Below are positions 1 to 14,359 of a stretch of DNA of 64,000 nucleotides, in pieces (the first letter of the stretch is position 1; each line of letters starts with the position of its first letter). The notes under the pieces were generated by a model that saw only the letters and a list, made by a program, of their open reading frames with translations, was not told where the DNA came from and did no database searches. Both the position numbers and the translations under genes were made by a program. This stretch comes from Panulirus ornatus (lineage: Eukaryota > Arthropoda > Malacostraca > Decapoda > Palinuridae). The stretch spans positions 28,761,797-28,825,796 of the forward strand of contig NC_092241.1 in the NCBI RefSeq assembly GCF_036320965.1. The letters run 5' to 3'.

Positions 1-624
1 TGCTCTCACTTACCGATGGATGCCCATTAAATACGATGGAAATGATCAGATAATCCTTTAAAATTGTGTTCATTCAAGAGCGTAATTAAAGGGTACAACG
101 ATGATAAAATGATATTTCAAGACCGTATTTGTATTCAGCATGAAAAGGACTATTGATGATGGGGTTTAGAAGGAAATCTATTTTTCGAAGTAAAATGGCA
201 AAAATGTCAGGTAATAGCTCAGGGTATTTTTCAGCTCAAAAAACTTTTTATTTCAAACTTGAAATATACCATATTCAAACAGTTCTATACTTGAATTAGT
301 CGTGGAAAATATATCATAAAGCTGTCAGTTGTCGATGGATGCCCAGTAAATACGATGCAAATGATCACATAATGCTGGAAATCTGTTTCAACTTAACAGC
401 ATAATTAAAGGTCACAAAGAAGACAAAACGTATTGCATGGCCAAATTTGTATTTAGCATGAAAAATGGTCCCAATAACGAGACTTTGAAGAAAAAAAAAT
501 TTTCGAAGAAAAATGCAAAAACGACTGGATATTTTTCCGCTCAAAACACTTTTTATTTCAAAATTCAAACAAACCTTATTCAAACACTTTTACACTTGAA
601 TCAACTGTAAAAAATATATCATAA
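1..624. repeat. Satellite: final A-B pair of a unit cut by the window edge
   Basis: One A monomer (1-319) and one B monomer (320-624) precede the first complete C. They read as the tail of a higher-order unit that continues to the left. The A monomer carries private changes, such as gtgttcattc where most copies have gtcttcat. Confidence 0.85.
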
Positions 625-2186
625 TGCTCTCACTTACCGATGGATACCCATTAAATACAATGGACATGATCAGATAATCCTTTAAAATTGTCTTCATTTC
701 AGAGCGTAATCAAAGGCCACAACGACTCTAAAACGATATTTTCAGATTTTATTTGTATTGCATGAAAAGTACTGTAAATAATGAGGTTTTGAAGGCAATC
801 TATTTTTTTTTTATAAAAAATGGAAAAATGATAGGTAATAGCTCAGGGTATTTTTCAGCTCAAAAAACTTTTTATTTCAAACTTTAACTATACCATATTC
901 AGACACTTCTATAATTGAATTAATTGTAGAAAATATATCATCATGCTATCAGTTGTCCATGGATGCCTAGTAAATACGATGCAAATGATAAGATAATCCT
1001 TTAAAATTTTCTTCATTTAAGAACGTAATTAAAGGTTATAACGATGATAAAACGATATTTTTACACCATATTTGTATTTAGCAAGAAAAGTACTATTAAT
1101 GATGAGGTTTTGAAGGAAATCTATTTTTCGAAGAAAATGGCAAAAATGGCAGGTAATAACTCAGGGTATTTTTCAGCTGAAAAGACTTTATTTCAAACCT
1201 GCAATATACCATATTCAAACAGTTCTATACTTGAATTAGTCGTGGAAAATATATCATAAAGCTGTCAGTTGTCGATGGATTCCCAGTAAATACGATGCAA
1301 ATGATCATATAATGCTGGAAAACTGTCTCAATTTAATAGCATAATTAAAGGTCACAAAGACGACAAAACGTATTGCATGACCAAATTTGTATTTAGCATG
1401 AAAAATAGCCCCAATAATGAGATTTTGAAGGGAAAAAAAGTTTCGAAAAAAATGTCAAAATGACAGGATATTTTTCCGCTCAAAAAACTTTTTATTTCAA
1501 AATTCTAACAAACCATATTCAAACACTTCTACACTCGAATCAATTGTGGAAAAAATATGATAATGCTCTCACTTACCGATGGATGACCCTTAAATACGAT
1601 GGAAATGATCAGATAATCCTTTAAAATTGTCTTCATTTAAGAGCGTAATTAAAGGTTACAACGATGATAAAACGATATTTTAACACCGTATTTGTATTCA
1701 GCATGAAAAGTACTATTAATCATGGGGTTTTGAAGGAAATCTATTTTTCGAAGAAAAATGGCAAAAATGTCAGGTAATAGCTCAGGGTATTTTTCAGCTC
1801 AAAAAACTTTTTATTTCAAACTTGCAATATACCATATTCAAACAGTTCTATACTTGAATTAGTCGTGGAAAATGTATCATAAAGCTGTCAGTTGTCGATG
1901 GATGCCCAGTAAATACGATGCAAATGATCACATAATGCTGGAAATCTATTTCAACTTAACAGCATAATTAAAGGTCACAAAGAAGACAAAACGTATAGCA
2001 TGGCCAAATTTGTATTTAGCATGAAAAATAGCCTCAATAACGAGACTTTGAAGAAAAAAAAGTTTCGAAGAAAAATGGTAAAACGACAGGATATTTTTCC
2101 GCTCAAAAAACTTTTTATTTCATAATTCAAAGAAACCATATCCAAACACTTCTACGCTTGAATCAACTGTGGAAAATATATGATAA
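625..2186. repeat. Higher-order unit C-D-B-A'-B (1562 bp)
   Basis: Five monomers start at 625, 944, 1260, 1564 and 1883. The single A is the A' variant, marked by ggatgaccctt in place of ggatgcccatt. The C monomer here resembles those at the right end of the array (tttgtattgcatg) rather than those of the middle. Confidence 0.85.
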
Positions 2187-4373
2187 TGCTCTCACTTACC
2201 GATGGATACCCATTAAATACGATGCAAATGATCAGATAATCCTTTAAAGTTGTCTTCATTTAAGAGCGTAATCAAAGGCCACAACGGCGCTAAAACGATA
2301 TTTTCAGACCTTTCTTTTATTACATGAGAAGTACTGTAAATGATGAGGTTTTGAAGGCAATCTACTTTTTTATGAAAAATGGAAAAATGATAGATAATAG
2401 CTCAGGGTATTTTTCAGCTCAAAAAACTTTTTATTTCAAACTTTAACTATACCATATTCAGACACTTCTATAATTGAATTAATTGTAGAAAATATATCAT
2501 CATGCTATCAGTTGTCCATGGATGCCTAGTAAATACGATGCAAATGATAAGATAATCCTTTAAAATTTTCTTCTTTTAAGAACATAATTAAAGGTTATAA
2601 CGATGATAAAACGATATTTTTACACCATATTTGTATTCAGCATGAAAAGTACTATTAATGATGAGGTTTTGAAGGAAATCTAATTTTCGAAGAAAAATGG
2701 CAAAAATGGCAGGTAATAGCTCAGGGTATTTTTCAGCTCAAAAAACTTTTTATTTCAAACCTGCAATATACCATATTCAAACAGTTCTATACTTGAATTA
2801 GTCGTGGAAAATATATCATAAAGCTGTCAGTTGTCAATGGATTCCCATTAAAAACGATGCAAATGATCATATAATGCTGGAAAACTGTCTCAACCTAATA
2901 GCATAATTAAAGGTCACAAAGACGACAAAACGTATAGCATGGCCAAATTTGTATTTAGCATGAAAAATAACGCCAATAATGAGATTTTGAAGGGAAAAAA
3001 TTTTTCGAAGAAAAATCCCAAATCGACAGGATTCTTTTCCGCTCAAAAAACTATTTATTTAAAAATTCAAACAAACCATATTTAAACACTTCTTTATCTT
3101 GAATCAATTGTGGAAAATATATCATAATGCTCTCACTTAACGATGGATGCCCATTAAATACGATGCAAATGATCAGATAATCCTTTAAAATTGTCTTCAT
3201 CTAAGAGCGTAATTAAAGGTTATAACGCTGATAAAACGATATTTTAACACTATATCTGTATTCAGCATGAAAAGTACTATTAATGATGAGGTTTTGAAGG
3301 AAATCTATTTTCTGAAGAAAAATGGCAAAAATGGCAGGCAATAGCTCAGGGTATTTTTCAGCTCAAAAAACTTTTTATTTCAAACTTGAAATAACCATAT
3401 TCAAACAGTTCTACACTTGAATTAGTCGTGGAAAATATATCATAAAGCTGTCAGTTGTCGATGGATGCCCAGTAAATACGATGCAAATGATCACATAATG
3501 CTGGAAAACTGTCTCAATTTAACAGCATAATTAAAGGTCACAAAGACGACAAAAACGTATTGCATGGCCAAATTTGTATTTAGCATGATGAATAGCCTTA
3601 ATAATGAGATTTTGAAGGGAAAAAAAGTTTCGAAAAAAATGTCAAAATGACAGGATAATTTTCCGCTCAAAAAACTTTTTATTTCAAAATTCTAACAAAC
3701 CATATTCAAACACTTCTACACTCGAATCAATTGTCGAAAAAATATGATAATGCTCTCACTTACCGATGGATGACCCTTAAATACGATGGAAATGATCAGA
3801 TAATCCTTTAAAATTGTCTTCATTTAAGAGCGTAATTAAAGGTTACAACGATGATAAAACGATATTTTAACACCGTATTTGTGTTCAGCATGAAAAGTAC
3901 TATTAATCATGGGGTTTTGAAGGAAATCTATTTTTCGAAGAAAAATGGCAAAAATGTCAGGTAATAGCTCAGGGTATTTTTCAGCTCAAAAAACTTTTTA
4001 TTTCAAACTTGAAATATACCATATTCAAACAGTTCTATACTTGAATTAGTCGTGGAAAATATATCATAAAGCTGTCAGTTGTCGATGGATGCCCAGTAAA
4101 TACGATGCAAATGATCACATAATGCTGGAAATCTGTTTCAACTTAACAGCATAATTAAAGGTCACAAAGAAGACAAAACGTATAGCATGGCCAAATTTGT
4201 ATTTAGCATGAAAAATAGCCTCAATAACGAGACTTTGAAGGGAAAAAAAGTTTCGAAGAAAATGGCAAAACGACAGGATATTTTTCTGCTCAAAAAACTT
4301 TTTATTTCAAAATTCAAACAAACCATATCCAAACACTTCTACGCTTGAATCAACTGTGGAAAATATATGATAA
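2187..4373. repeat. Higher-order unit C-D-B-A-B-A'-B (2187 bp)
   Basis: Seven monomers start at 2187, 2503, 2822, 3128, 3446, 3751 and 4070. The C monomer is the middle-array subtype with cctttcttttattacatg. The last A is the gaccctt variant. Confidence 0.85.
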
Positions 4374-7183
4374 TGCTCTCACTTACCGATGGATACCCAT
4401 TAAATACGATGCAAATGATCAGATAATCCTTTAAAGTTGTCTTCATTTAAGTGCGTAATCAAAGGCCACAACGGCGCTAAAACGATATTTTCAGACCTTT
4501 CTTTTATTACATGAGAAGTACTGTAAATGATGAGGTTTTGAAGGCAATCTATTTTTTTTATGAAAAATGGAAAAATGATAGATAATAGCTCAGGGTATTT
4601 TTCAGCTCAAAAAACTTTTTATTTCAAACTTTAACTATACCATATTCAGACACTTCTATAATTGAATTAATTGTAGAAAATATGTCATCATGCTATCACT
4701 TGTCCATGGATGCCTAGTAAATACGATGCAAATGATAAGATAATCCTTTAAAATTTTCTTCTTTTAAGAGCGTAATTAAAGGTTATAACGATGATAAAAC
4801 GATATTTTTACACCATATTTGTATTCAGCATGAAAAGTACTATTAATGATGAGGTTTTGAAGGAAATCTAATTTTCGAAGAAAAATGGCAAAAATGGCAG
4901 GTAATAGCTCAGGGTATTTTTCAGCTCAAAAAACTTTTTATTTCAAACCTGCAATATACCATATTCAAACAGTTCTATACTTGAATTAGTCGTGGAAAAT
5001 ATATCATAAAGCTGTCAGTTGTCAATGGATTCCCATTAAAAACGATGCAAATGATTACATAATGCTGGAAAACTGTCTCAACCTAATAGCATAATTAAAG
5101 GTCACAAAGACGACAAAACGTATTGCATGGCCAAATTTGTATTTAGCATGAAAAATAACGCCAATAATGAGATTTTGAAGGGAAAAAATTTTTCGAAGAA
5201 AAATCCCAAATCGACAGGATATTTTTCCGCTCAAAAAACTATTTATTTAAAAATTCAAACAAACCATATTTAAACACTTCTATATCTTGAATCAATTGTG
5301 GAAAATATATCATAATGCTCTCACTTACCGATGGATGCCCATTAAATACGATGCAAATGATCAGATAATCCTTTAAAATTGTCTTCATCTAAGAGCGTAA
5401 TTAAAGGTTATAACGCTGATAAAACGATATTTTAACACTATATCTGTATTCAGCATGAAAAGTACTATTAATGATGAGGTTTTGAAGGAAATCTATTTTC
5501 TGAAGAAAAATGGCAAAAATGGCAGGTAATAGCTCAGGGTATTTTTCAGCTCAAAAAACTTTTTATTTCAAACTTGCAATATACCATATTCAAACAGTTC
5601 TATACTTGAATTAGTCGTGGAAAATATATTATAAAGCTGTCAGTTGTCGATGGATGCCCAGTAAATACGATGCAAATGATTACATAATGCTGGAAAACTA
5701 TCTCAATTTAAGAGCATAATTAAAGATCAGAAAGACGACCAAACATACTGCATGGCCAAATTTGTATTTAGCATGAAAAATAGCCCCAATAACGAGATTT
5801 TGAAGGGAAAAAAATGTTCGACGAAAAACGCCAAAACGACAGGATATTTTTCCGCTCAAAAAACTTATTTCAAAATTCAAACGAACCATATTCAAACACT
5901 TCTACACTTGAATCAATTGTTGAAAATATATCATAATGCTCTCACTTACCGATGGATGCCCATTAAATACGATGCAAATGATCAGATAATCCTTTAAAAT
6001 TGGCTTCATCTAAGAGCGTAATTAAAGGTTATAACGATGATAAAACGATATTTTAATACCATATTTGTATTCTGCATGAGAAGTACTATTAATGATGAGG
6101 TTTTGAAGGAAATCTATTTTTCGAAGAAAAATGGCAAAAATGGCAGGTAATAGCTCAGGGTATTTTTCAGCTCAAAAAACTTTTTATTTCAAACTTGAAA
6201 TAACCATATTCAAACAGTTCTACACTTGAATTAGTCGTGGAAAATATATCATAAAGCTGTCAGTTGTCGATGGATGCCCAGTAAATACGATGCAAATGAT
6301 CACATAATGCTGGAAAACTGTCTCAATTTAACAGCATAATTAAAGGTCACAAAGACGACAAAAACGTATTGCATGGCCAAATTTGTATTTAGCATGATGA
6401 ATAGCCCTAATAATGAGATTTTGAAGGGAAAAAAAGTTTCGAAAAAAATGTCAAAATGACAGGATATTTTTCCGCTCAAAAAACTTGTTATTTCAAAATT
6501 CTAACAAACCATATTCAAACACTTCTACACTCGAATCAATTGTCGAAAAAATATGATAATGCTCTCACTTACCGATGGATGACCCTTAAATACGATGGAA
6601 ATGATCAGATAATCCTTTAAAATTGTCTTCATTTAAGAGCGTAATTAAAGGTTACAACGATGATAAAACGATATTTTAACACCGTATTTGTATTCAGCAT
6701 GAAAAGTACTATTAATCATGGGGTTTTGAAGGAAATCTATTTTTCGAAGAAAAATGACAAAAATGTCAGGTAACAGCTCAGGGTATTTTTCAGCTCAAAA
6801 AACTTTTTATTTCAAACTTGAAATATACCATATTCAAACAGTTCTATACTTGAATTAGTCGTGGAAAATATATCATAAAGCTGTCAGTTGTCGATGGATG
6901 CCCAGTAAATACGATGCAAATGATCACATAATGCTGGAAATCTGTTTCAACTTAACAGCATAATTAAAGGTCACAAAGAAGACAAAACGTATAGCATGGC
7001 CAAATTTGTATTTAGCATGAAAAATAGCCTCAATAACGGAACTTTGATGGGAAGAAAACTTTCGAAGAAAAATGGCAAAACTACAGGATATTTTTCCGCT
7101 CAATAAACTTTTTATTTCAAAATTCAAACAAACCATATCCAAACACTTCTACGCTTGAATCAACTGTGGAAAATATATGATAA
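4374..7183. repeat. Higher-order unit C-D-B-(A-B)3 (2810 bp)
   Basis: Nine monomers start at 4374, 4691, 5010, 5316, 5635, 5937, 6255, 6560 and 6879. The A at 6560 is the gaccctt variant and again stands last. The first 690 bases match the unit starting at 12174 base for base at an offset of exactly 7800. Confidence 0.85.
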
Positions 7184-9363
7184 TGCTCTCACTTACCGAT
7201 GGATACCCATTAAATACGATGCAAATGATCAGATAATCCTTTAAAGTTGTCTTCATTTAAGAGCGTAATCAAAGGCCACAACGGCGCTAAAACGATATTT
7301 TCAGACCTTTCTTTTATTGCATGAGAAGTACTGTAAATGATGAGGTTTTGAAGGCAATCTACTTTTTTTTTATGAAAATTGGAAAAATGATAGATAATAG
7401 CTCAGGGTATTTTTCAGCTCAAAAAACTTTTTATTTCAAACTTTAACTATACCATATTCAGACACTTCTATAATTGAATTAATTGTAGAAAATATATCAT
7501 CATGCTATCAGTTGTCCATGGATGCCTAGTAAATACGATGCAAATGATAAGATAATCCTTTAAAATTTTCTTCTTTTAAGAGCGTAATTAAAGGTTATAA
7601 CGATGATAAAACGATATTTTTACACCATATTTGTATTCAGCATGAAAAGTACTATTAATGATGAGGTTTTGAAGGAAATCTAATTTTCGAAGAAAAATGG
7701 CAAAAATGGCAGGTAATAGCTCAGGGTATTTTTCAGCTCAAAAAACTTTTTATTTCAAACCTGCAATATACCATATTCAAACAGTTCTATACTTGAATTA
7801 GTCGTGGAAAATATATCATAAAGCTGTCAGTTGTCAATGGATTCCCATTAAAAACGATGCAAATGATTACATAATGCTGGAAAACTGTCTCAACCTAATA
7901 GCATAATTAAAGGTCACAAAGACGACAAAACGTATTGCATGGCCAAATTTGTATTTAGCATGTAAAATAACGCCAATAATGAGATTTTGAAGGGAAAAAT
8001 TTTTCGAAGAAGAATCCCAGATCGACAGGATATTTTTCCGCTCAAAAAACTATTTATTTAAAAATTCAAACAAACCATATTTAAACACTTCTATATCTTG
8101 AATCAATTGTGGAAAATATATCATAATGCTCTCACTTACCGATGGATGCCCATTAAATACGATGCAAATGATCAGATAATCCTTTAAAATTGTCTTCATC
8201 TAAGAGCGTAATTAAAGGTTATAACGCTGATAAAACGATATTTTAACACTATATCTGTATTCAGCATGAAAAGTACTATTAATGATGAGGTTTTGAAGGA
8301 AATCTATTTTCTGAAGAAAAATGGCAAAAATGGCAGGGTATTTTTCAGCTCAAAAAACTTTTTATTTCAAACTTGCAATATACCATATTCAAACAGTTCT
8401 ATACTTGAATTAGTCGTGGAAAATATATCATAAAGCTGTCAGTTGTCGATGGATGCCCAGTAAATACGATGCAAATGATCACATAATGCTGGAAAACTGT
8501 CTCAATTTAACAGCATAATTAAAGGTCACAAAGACGACAAAACGTATTGCATGGCCAAATTTGTATTTAGCATGAAAAATAGCCCCAATAATGAGATTTT
8601 GAAGGGAAAAAAAGTTTCGAAGAAAAATGTCAAAATGACAGGATATTTTTCCGCTCAAAAAAATCTTTTATTTCAAAATTCAAACAAACCATATTCAAAC
8701 ACTTCTACACTCGAATCAATTGTGGAAAAAATATGATAATGCTCTCACTTACCGATGGATGACCCTTAAATACGATGCAAATGATCAGATAATCCTTTAA
8801 AATTGTCTTCATCTAAGAGCGTAATTAAAGGTTACAACGATGATAAAACGATATTTTAACACCGTATTTGTATTCAGCATGAAAAGTACTATTAATCATG
8901 GGGTTTTGAAGGAATTCTATTTTTCGAAGAAAAATGGCAAAAATGGCAGGTAATAGCTCAGGGTATTTTTCAGCTCAAAAAACTTTTTATTTCAAACTTG
9001 AAATATACCATATTCAAACAGTTCTATACTTGAATTAGTCGTGGAAAATATATCATAAAGCTGTCAGTTGTCGATGGATGCCCAGTAAATACGATGCAAA
9101 TGATCACATAATGCTGGAAAACTGTCTCAATTTAATAGCATAATTAAAGGTCAGAAAGACGACAAAACGTATTGCATGGCCAAATTTGTATTTAGCATGA
9201 AAAATAGCCCCAATAATGAGATTTTGAAGGGAAAAAAAGTTTCGAAGAAAAATGGCAAAACTACAGGATATTTTTCCGCTCTAAAAACTTTTTATTTCAT
9301 AATTCAAACAAACCATATCCAAACACTTCTACGCTTGAATCAACTGTGAAAAATATATGATAA
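7184..9363. repeat. Higher-order unit C-D-B-A-B-A'-B (2180 bp)
   Basis: Seven monomers start at 7184, 7503, 7822, 8127, 8434, 8740 and 9059. The A at 8127 is 12 bp short (307 bp) through loss of one CAGG-flanked segment near 8335. The A' at 8740 carries gaccctt. Confidence 0.85.
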
Positions 9364-12173
9364 TGCTCTCACTTACCGATGGATACCCATTAAATACGAT
9401 GCAAATGATCAGATAATCCTTTAAAGTTGTCTTCATTTAAGAGCGTAATCAAAGGCCACAACGGCGCTAAAACGATATTTTCAGACCTTTCTTTTATTAC
9501 ATGAGAAGTACTGTAAATGATGAGGTTTTGAAGGCAATCTACTTTTTTTTTATGAAAAATGGAAAAATGATAGATAATAGCTCAGGGTATTTTTCAGCTC
9601 AAAAAACTTTTTATTTCAAACTTTAACAATACCATATTCAGACACTTCTATAATTGAATCAATTGTAGAAAATATATCATCATGCTATCACTTGTCCATG
9701 GATGCCTAGTAAATACGATGCAAATGATAAGATAATCCTTTAAAATTTTCTTCTTTTAAGAGCGTAATTAAAGGTTATAACGATGATAAAACGATATTTT
9801 TACACCATATTTGTATTCAGCATGAAAAGTACTATTAATGATGAGGTTTTGAAGGAAATCTAATTTTCGAAGAAAAATGGCAAAAATGGCAGGTAATAGC
9901 TCAGGGTATTTTTCAGCTCAAAAAACTTTTTATTTCAAACCTGCAATATACCATATTCAAACAGTTCTATACTTGAATTAGTCGTGGAAAATATATCATA
10001 AAGCTGTCAGTTGTCAATGGATTCCCATTAAAAACGATGCAAATGATCATATAATGCTGGAAAACTGTCTCAACCTAATAGCATAATTAAAGGTCACAAA
10101 CACGACAAAACGTATTGCATGGCCAAATTTGTATTTAGCATGAAAAATAACGCCAATAATGAGATTTTGAAGGGAAAAAATTTTTCGAAGAAAAATCCCA
10201 AACGACAGGATATTTTTCCGCTCAAAAAACTTTTTATTTCAAAATTCAAACAAACCATATTTAAACACTTCTATATCTTGAATCAATTGTGGAAAATATA
10301 TCATAATGCTCTCACTTACCGATGGATGCCCATTAAATACGATGCAAATGATCAGATAATCCTTTAAAATTGTCTTCATCTAAGAGCGTAATTAAAGGTT
10401 ATAACGCTGATAAAACGATATTTTAACACTATATCTGTATTCAGCATGAAAAGTACTATTAATGATGAGGTTTTGAAGGAAATCTATTTTCTGAAGAAAA
10501 ATGGCAAAAATGGCAGGTAATAGCTCAGGGTATTTTTCAGCTCAAAAAACTTTTTATTTCAAACTTGCAATATACCATATTCAAACAGTTCTATACTTGA
10601 ATTAGTCGTGGAAAATATATTATAAAGCTGTCAGTTGTCGATGGATGCCCAGTAAATACGATGCAAATGATCACATAATGCTGGAAAACTATCTCAATTT
10701 AACAGCATAATTAAAGATCAGAAAGACGACAAAACATATTGCATGGCCAAATTTGTATTTAGCATGAAAAATAGCCCCAATAACGAGATTTTGAAGGGAA
10801 AAAAAATGTTCGACGAAAAACGCCAAAACGACAGGATATTTTTCCGCTCAAAAAACTTATTTCAAAATTCAAACGAGCCATATTCAAACACTTCTACACT
10901 TGAATCAATTGTCGAAAATATATGATAATGCTCTCACTTACCGATGGATGCCCATTAAATACGATGCAAATGATCAGATAATCCTTTAAAATTGTCTTCA
11001 TCTAAGAGCGTAATTAAAGGTTATAACGCTGATAAAACGATATTTTAACACTATATCTGTATTCAGCATGAAAAGTACTATTAATGATGAGGTTTTGAAG
11101 GAAATCTATTTTCTGAAGAAATGTGGCAAAAATGGCAGGCAATAGCTCAGGGTATCTTTCAGCTCAAAAAACTTTTTATTTCAAACTTGCAATATACCAT
11201 ATTCAAACAGTTCTATACTTGAATTAGTCGTGGAAAATATATTATAAAGCTGTCAGTTGTCGATGGATGCCCAGTAAATACGATGCAAATGATCACATAA
11301 TGCTGGAAAACTATCTCAATTTAACAGCATAATTAAAGGTCAGAAAGACGACAAAACGTATTGCATGGCCAAATTTGTATTTAGCATGATGAATAGCCCC
11401 AATAATGAGTTTTTGAAGGGAAAAAAAGTTTCGAAAAAAATGTCAAAATGACAGGATATTTTTCCGCTCAAAAAACTTTTTATTTCAAAATTCTAACAAA
11501 CCATATTCAAACACTTCTACACTCGAATCAATTGTCGAAAAAATATGATAATGCTCTCACTTACCGATGGATGACCCTTAAATACGATGGAAATGATCAG
11601 ATAATCCTTTAAAATTGTCTTCATTTAAGAGCGTAATTAAAGGTTACAACGATGATAAAAAGATATTTTAACACCGTATTTGTGTTCAGCATGAAAAGTA
11701 CTATTAATCATGGGGTTTTGAAGGAAATCTATTTTTCGAAGAAAAATGGCAAAAATGTCAGGTAATAGCTCAGGGTATTTTTCAGCTCAAAAAACTTTTT
11801 ATTTCAAACTTGAAATATACCATATTCAAACAGTTCTATACTTGAATTAGTCGTGGAAAATATATCATAAAGCTGTCAGTTGTCGATGGATGCCCAGTAA
11901 ATACGATGCAAATGATCACATAATGCTGGAAATCTGTTTCAACTTACCAGCATATTTAAAGGTCACAAAGAAGACAAAACGTATAGCATGGCCAAATTTG
12001 TATTTAGCATGAAAAATAGCCTCAATAACGAGACTTTGAAGGAAAAAAAGTTTCGAAGAAAATGGCAAAACGACAGGATATTTTTCTGCTCAAAAAACTT
12101 TTTATTTCAAAATTCAAACAAACCATATCCAAACACTTCTACGCTTGAATCAACTGTGGAAAATATATGATAA
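9364..12173. repeat. Higher-order unit C-D-B-(A-B)3 (2810 bp)
   Basis: Nine monomers start at 9364, 9683, 10002, 10307, 10626, 10929, 11248, 11552 and 11871. Length and order equal those of the unit at 4374, and the last A (11552) is again the gaccctt variant. Confidence 0.85.
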
Positions 12174-14359
12174 TGCTCTCACTTACCGATGGATACCCAT
12201 TAAATACGATGCAAATGATCAGATAATCCTTTAAAGTTGTCTTCATTTAAGTGCGTAATCAAAGGCCACAACGGCGCTAAAACGATATTTTCAGACCTTT
12301 CTTTTATTACATGAGAAGTACTGTAAATGATGAGGTTTTGAAGGCAATCTATTTTTTTTATGAAAAATGGAAAAATGATAGATAATAGCTCAGGGTATTT
12401 TTCAGCTCAAAAAACTTTTTATTTCAAACTTTAACTATACCATATTCAGACACTTCTATAATTGAATTAATTGTAGAAAATATGTCATCATGCTATCACT
12501 TGTCCATGGATGCCTAGTAAATACGATGCAAATGATAAGATAATCCTTTAAAATTTTCTTCTTTTAAGAGCGTAATTAAAGGTTATAACGATGATAAAAC
12601 GATATTTTTACACCATATTTGTATTCAGCATGAAAAGTACTATTAATGATGAGGTTTTGAAGGAAATCTAATTTTCGAAGAAAAATGGCAAAAATGGCAG
12701 GTAATAGCTCAGGGTATTTTTCAGCTCAAAAAACTTTTTATTTCAAACCTGCAATATACCATATTCAAACAGTTCTATACTTGAATTAGTCGTGGAAAAT
12801 ATATCATAAAGCTGTCAGTTGTCAATGGATTCCCATTAAAAACGATGCAAATGATTACATAATGCTGAAAAACTGTCTCAACCTAATAGCATAATTAAGG
12901 TCACAAAGACGACAAAACGTATTGCATGGCCAAATTTGTATTTAGCATGAAAAATAACGCCAATAATGAGATTTTGAAGGGAAAAAATTTTTCGAAGAAA
13001 AATCCCAAATCGACAGGATATTTTTCCGCTCAAAAAACTTTTTATTTCAAAATTCAAACAAACCATATTCAAACACTTCTACACTTGAATCAATTGTGGA
13101 AAATATATCATAATGCTCTCACTTACCGATGGATGCCCATTAAATACGATGCAAATGATCAGATAATCCTTTAAAATTGTCTTCATTTAAGAGCGTAATT
13201 AAAGGTTATAACGATGATAAAACGATATTTTAACACTATATTTGTATTCAGCATGAAAAGTACTATTAATGATGAGGTTTTGAAGGAAATCTATTTTCTG
13301 AAGAAAAATGGCAAAAATGGCAGGTAATAGCTCAGGGTATTTTTCAGCTCAAAAAACTTTTTATTTCAAACTTGAAATATACCATATTCAAACAGGTCTA
13401 TACTTGAATTAGTCGTGGAAAATATATCATAAAGCTGTCAGTTGTCGATGGATGCCCAGTAAATACGATGCAAATGATCACATAATGCTGGAAAACTGTC
13501 TCAATTTAACAGCATAATTAAAGGTCACAAAGACGACAAAACGTATTGCATGGCCAAATTTGTATTTAGCATGAAAAATAGCCCAATAATGAGATTTTGA
13601 AGGGAAAAAAAGTTTCGAAGAAAAATGCCAAAACGACAGGATATTTTTCCGCTCAAAAAACTTTTTATTTCAAAATTCAAACAAACCATATTCAAACACT
13701 TCTACACTTGAATCAATTGTGGAAAATATATCATAATGCTCTCACTTACCGATGGATGCCCATTAAATACGATGCAAATGATCAGATAATCCTTTAAAAT
13801 TGTCTTCATTTAAGAGCGTAATTAAAGGTTATAACGATGATAAAACGATATTTTAACACCATATTTGTATTCAGCATGAAAAGTACTATTAATGATGAGG
13901 TTTTGAAGGAAATCTATTTTTCGAAGAAAAATGGCAAAAATGGCAGGTAATAGCTCAGGGTATTTTTCAGCTCAAAAAACTTTTTATTTCAAACTTGAAA
14001 TATACCATATTCAAACAGTTCTATACTTGAATTAGTCGTGGAAAATATATCATAAAGCTGTCAGTTGTCGATGGATGCCCAGTAAATACGATGCAAATGA
14101 TCACATAATGCTGGAAAACTGTCTCAATTTAACAGCATAATTAAAGGTCACAAAGACGACAAAACGTATTGCATGGCCAAATTTGTATTTAGCATGAAAA
14201 ATAGCCCCAATAACGAGATTTTGGAGGGAAAAATTTTTCGAAGAAAAATGCCAAAACGACAGGATATTTTTCCGCTCAAAAAACTTTTTATTTCAAAATT
14301 CAAACAAACCTTATTCAAACACTTCTACACTTGAATCAATTGTGGAAAATATATCATAA
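12174..14359. repeat. Higher-order unit C-D-B-(A-B)2 without the A' variant (2186 bp)
   Basis: Seven monomers start at 12174, 12491, 12810, 13114, 13433, 13737 and 14056. Both A monomers carry the ordinary gcccatt motif. From here to the right edge the gaccctt variant is absent, so this unit marks a change of array composition. Confidence 0.85.

Noticed and set aside
2650..2690. Hammerhead-like string atgatgagg...ggaaatc in the satellite monomers
   Set aside because: The first core C is missing (aatgatga) and no stem II can form between the core and the gaaa. It is not a hammerhead.
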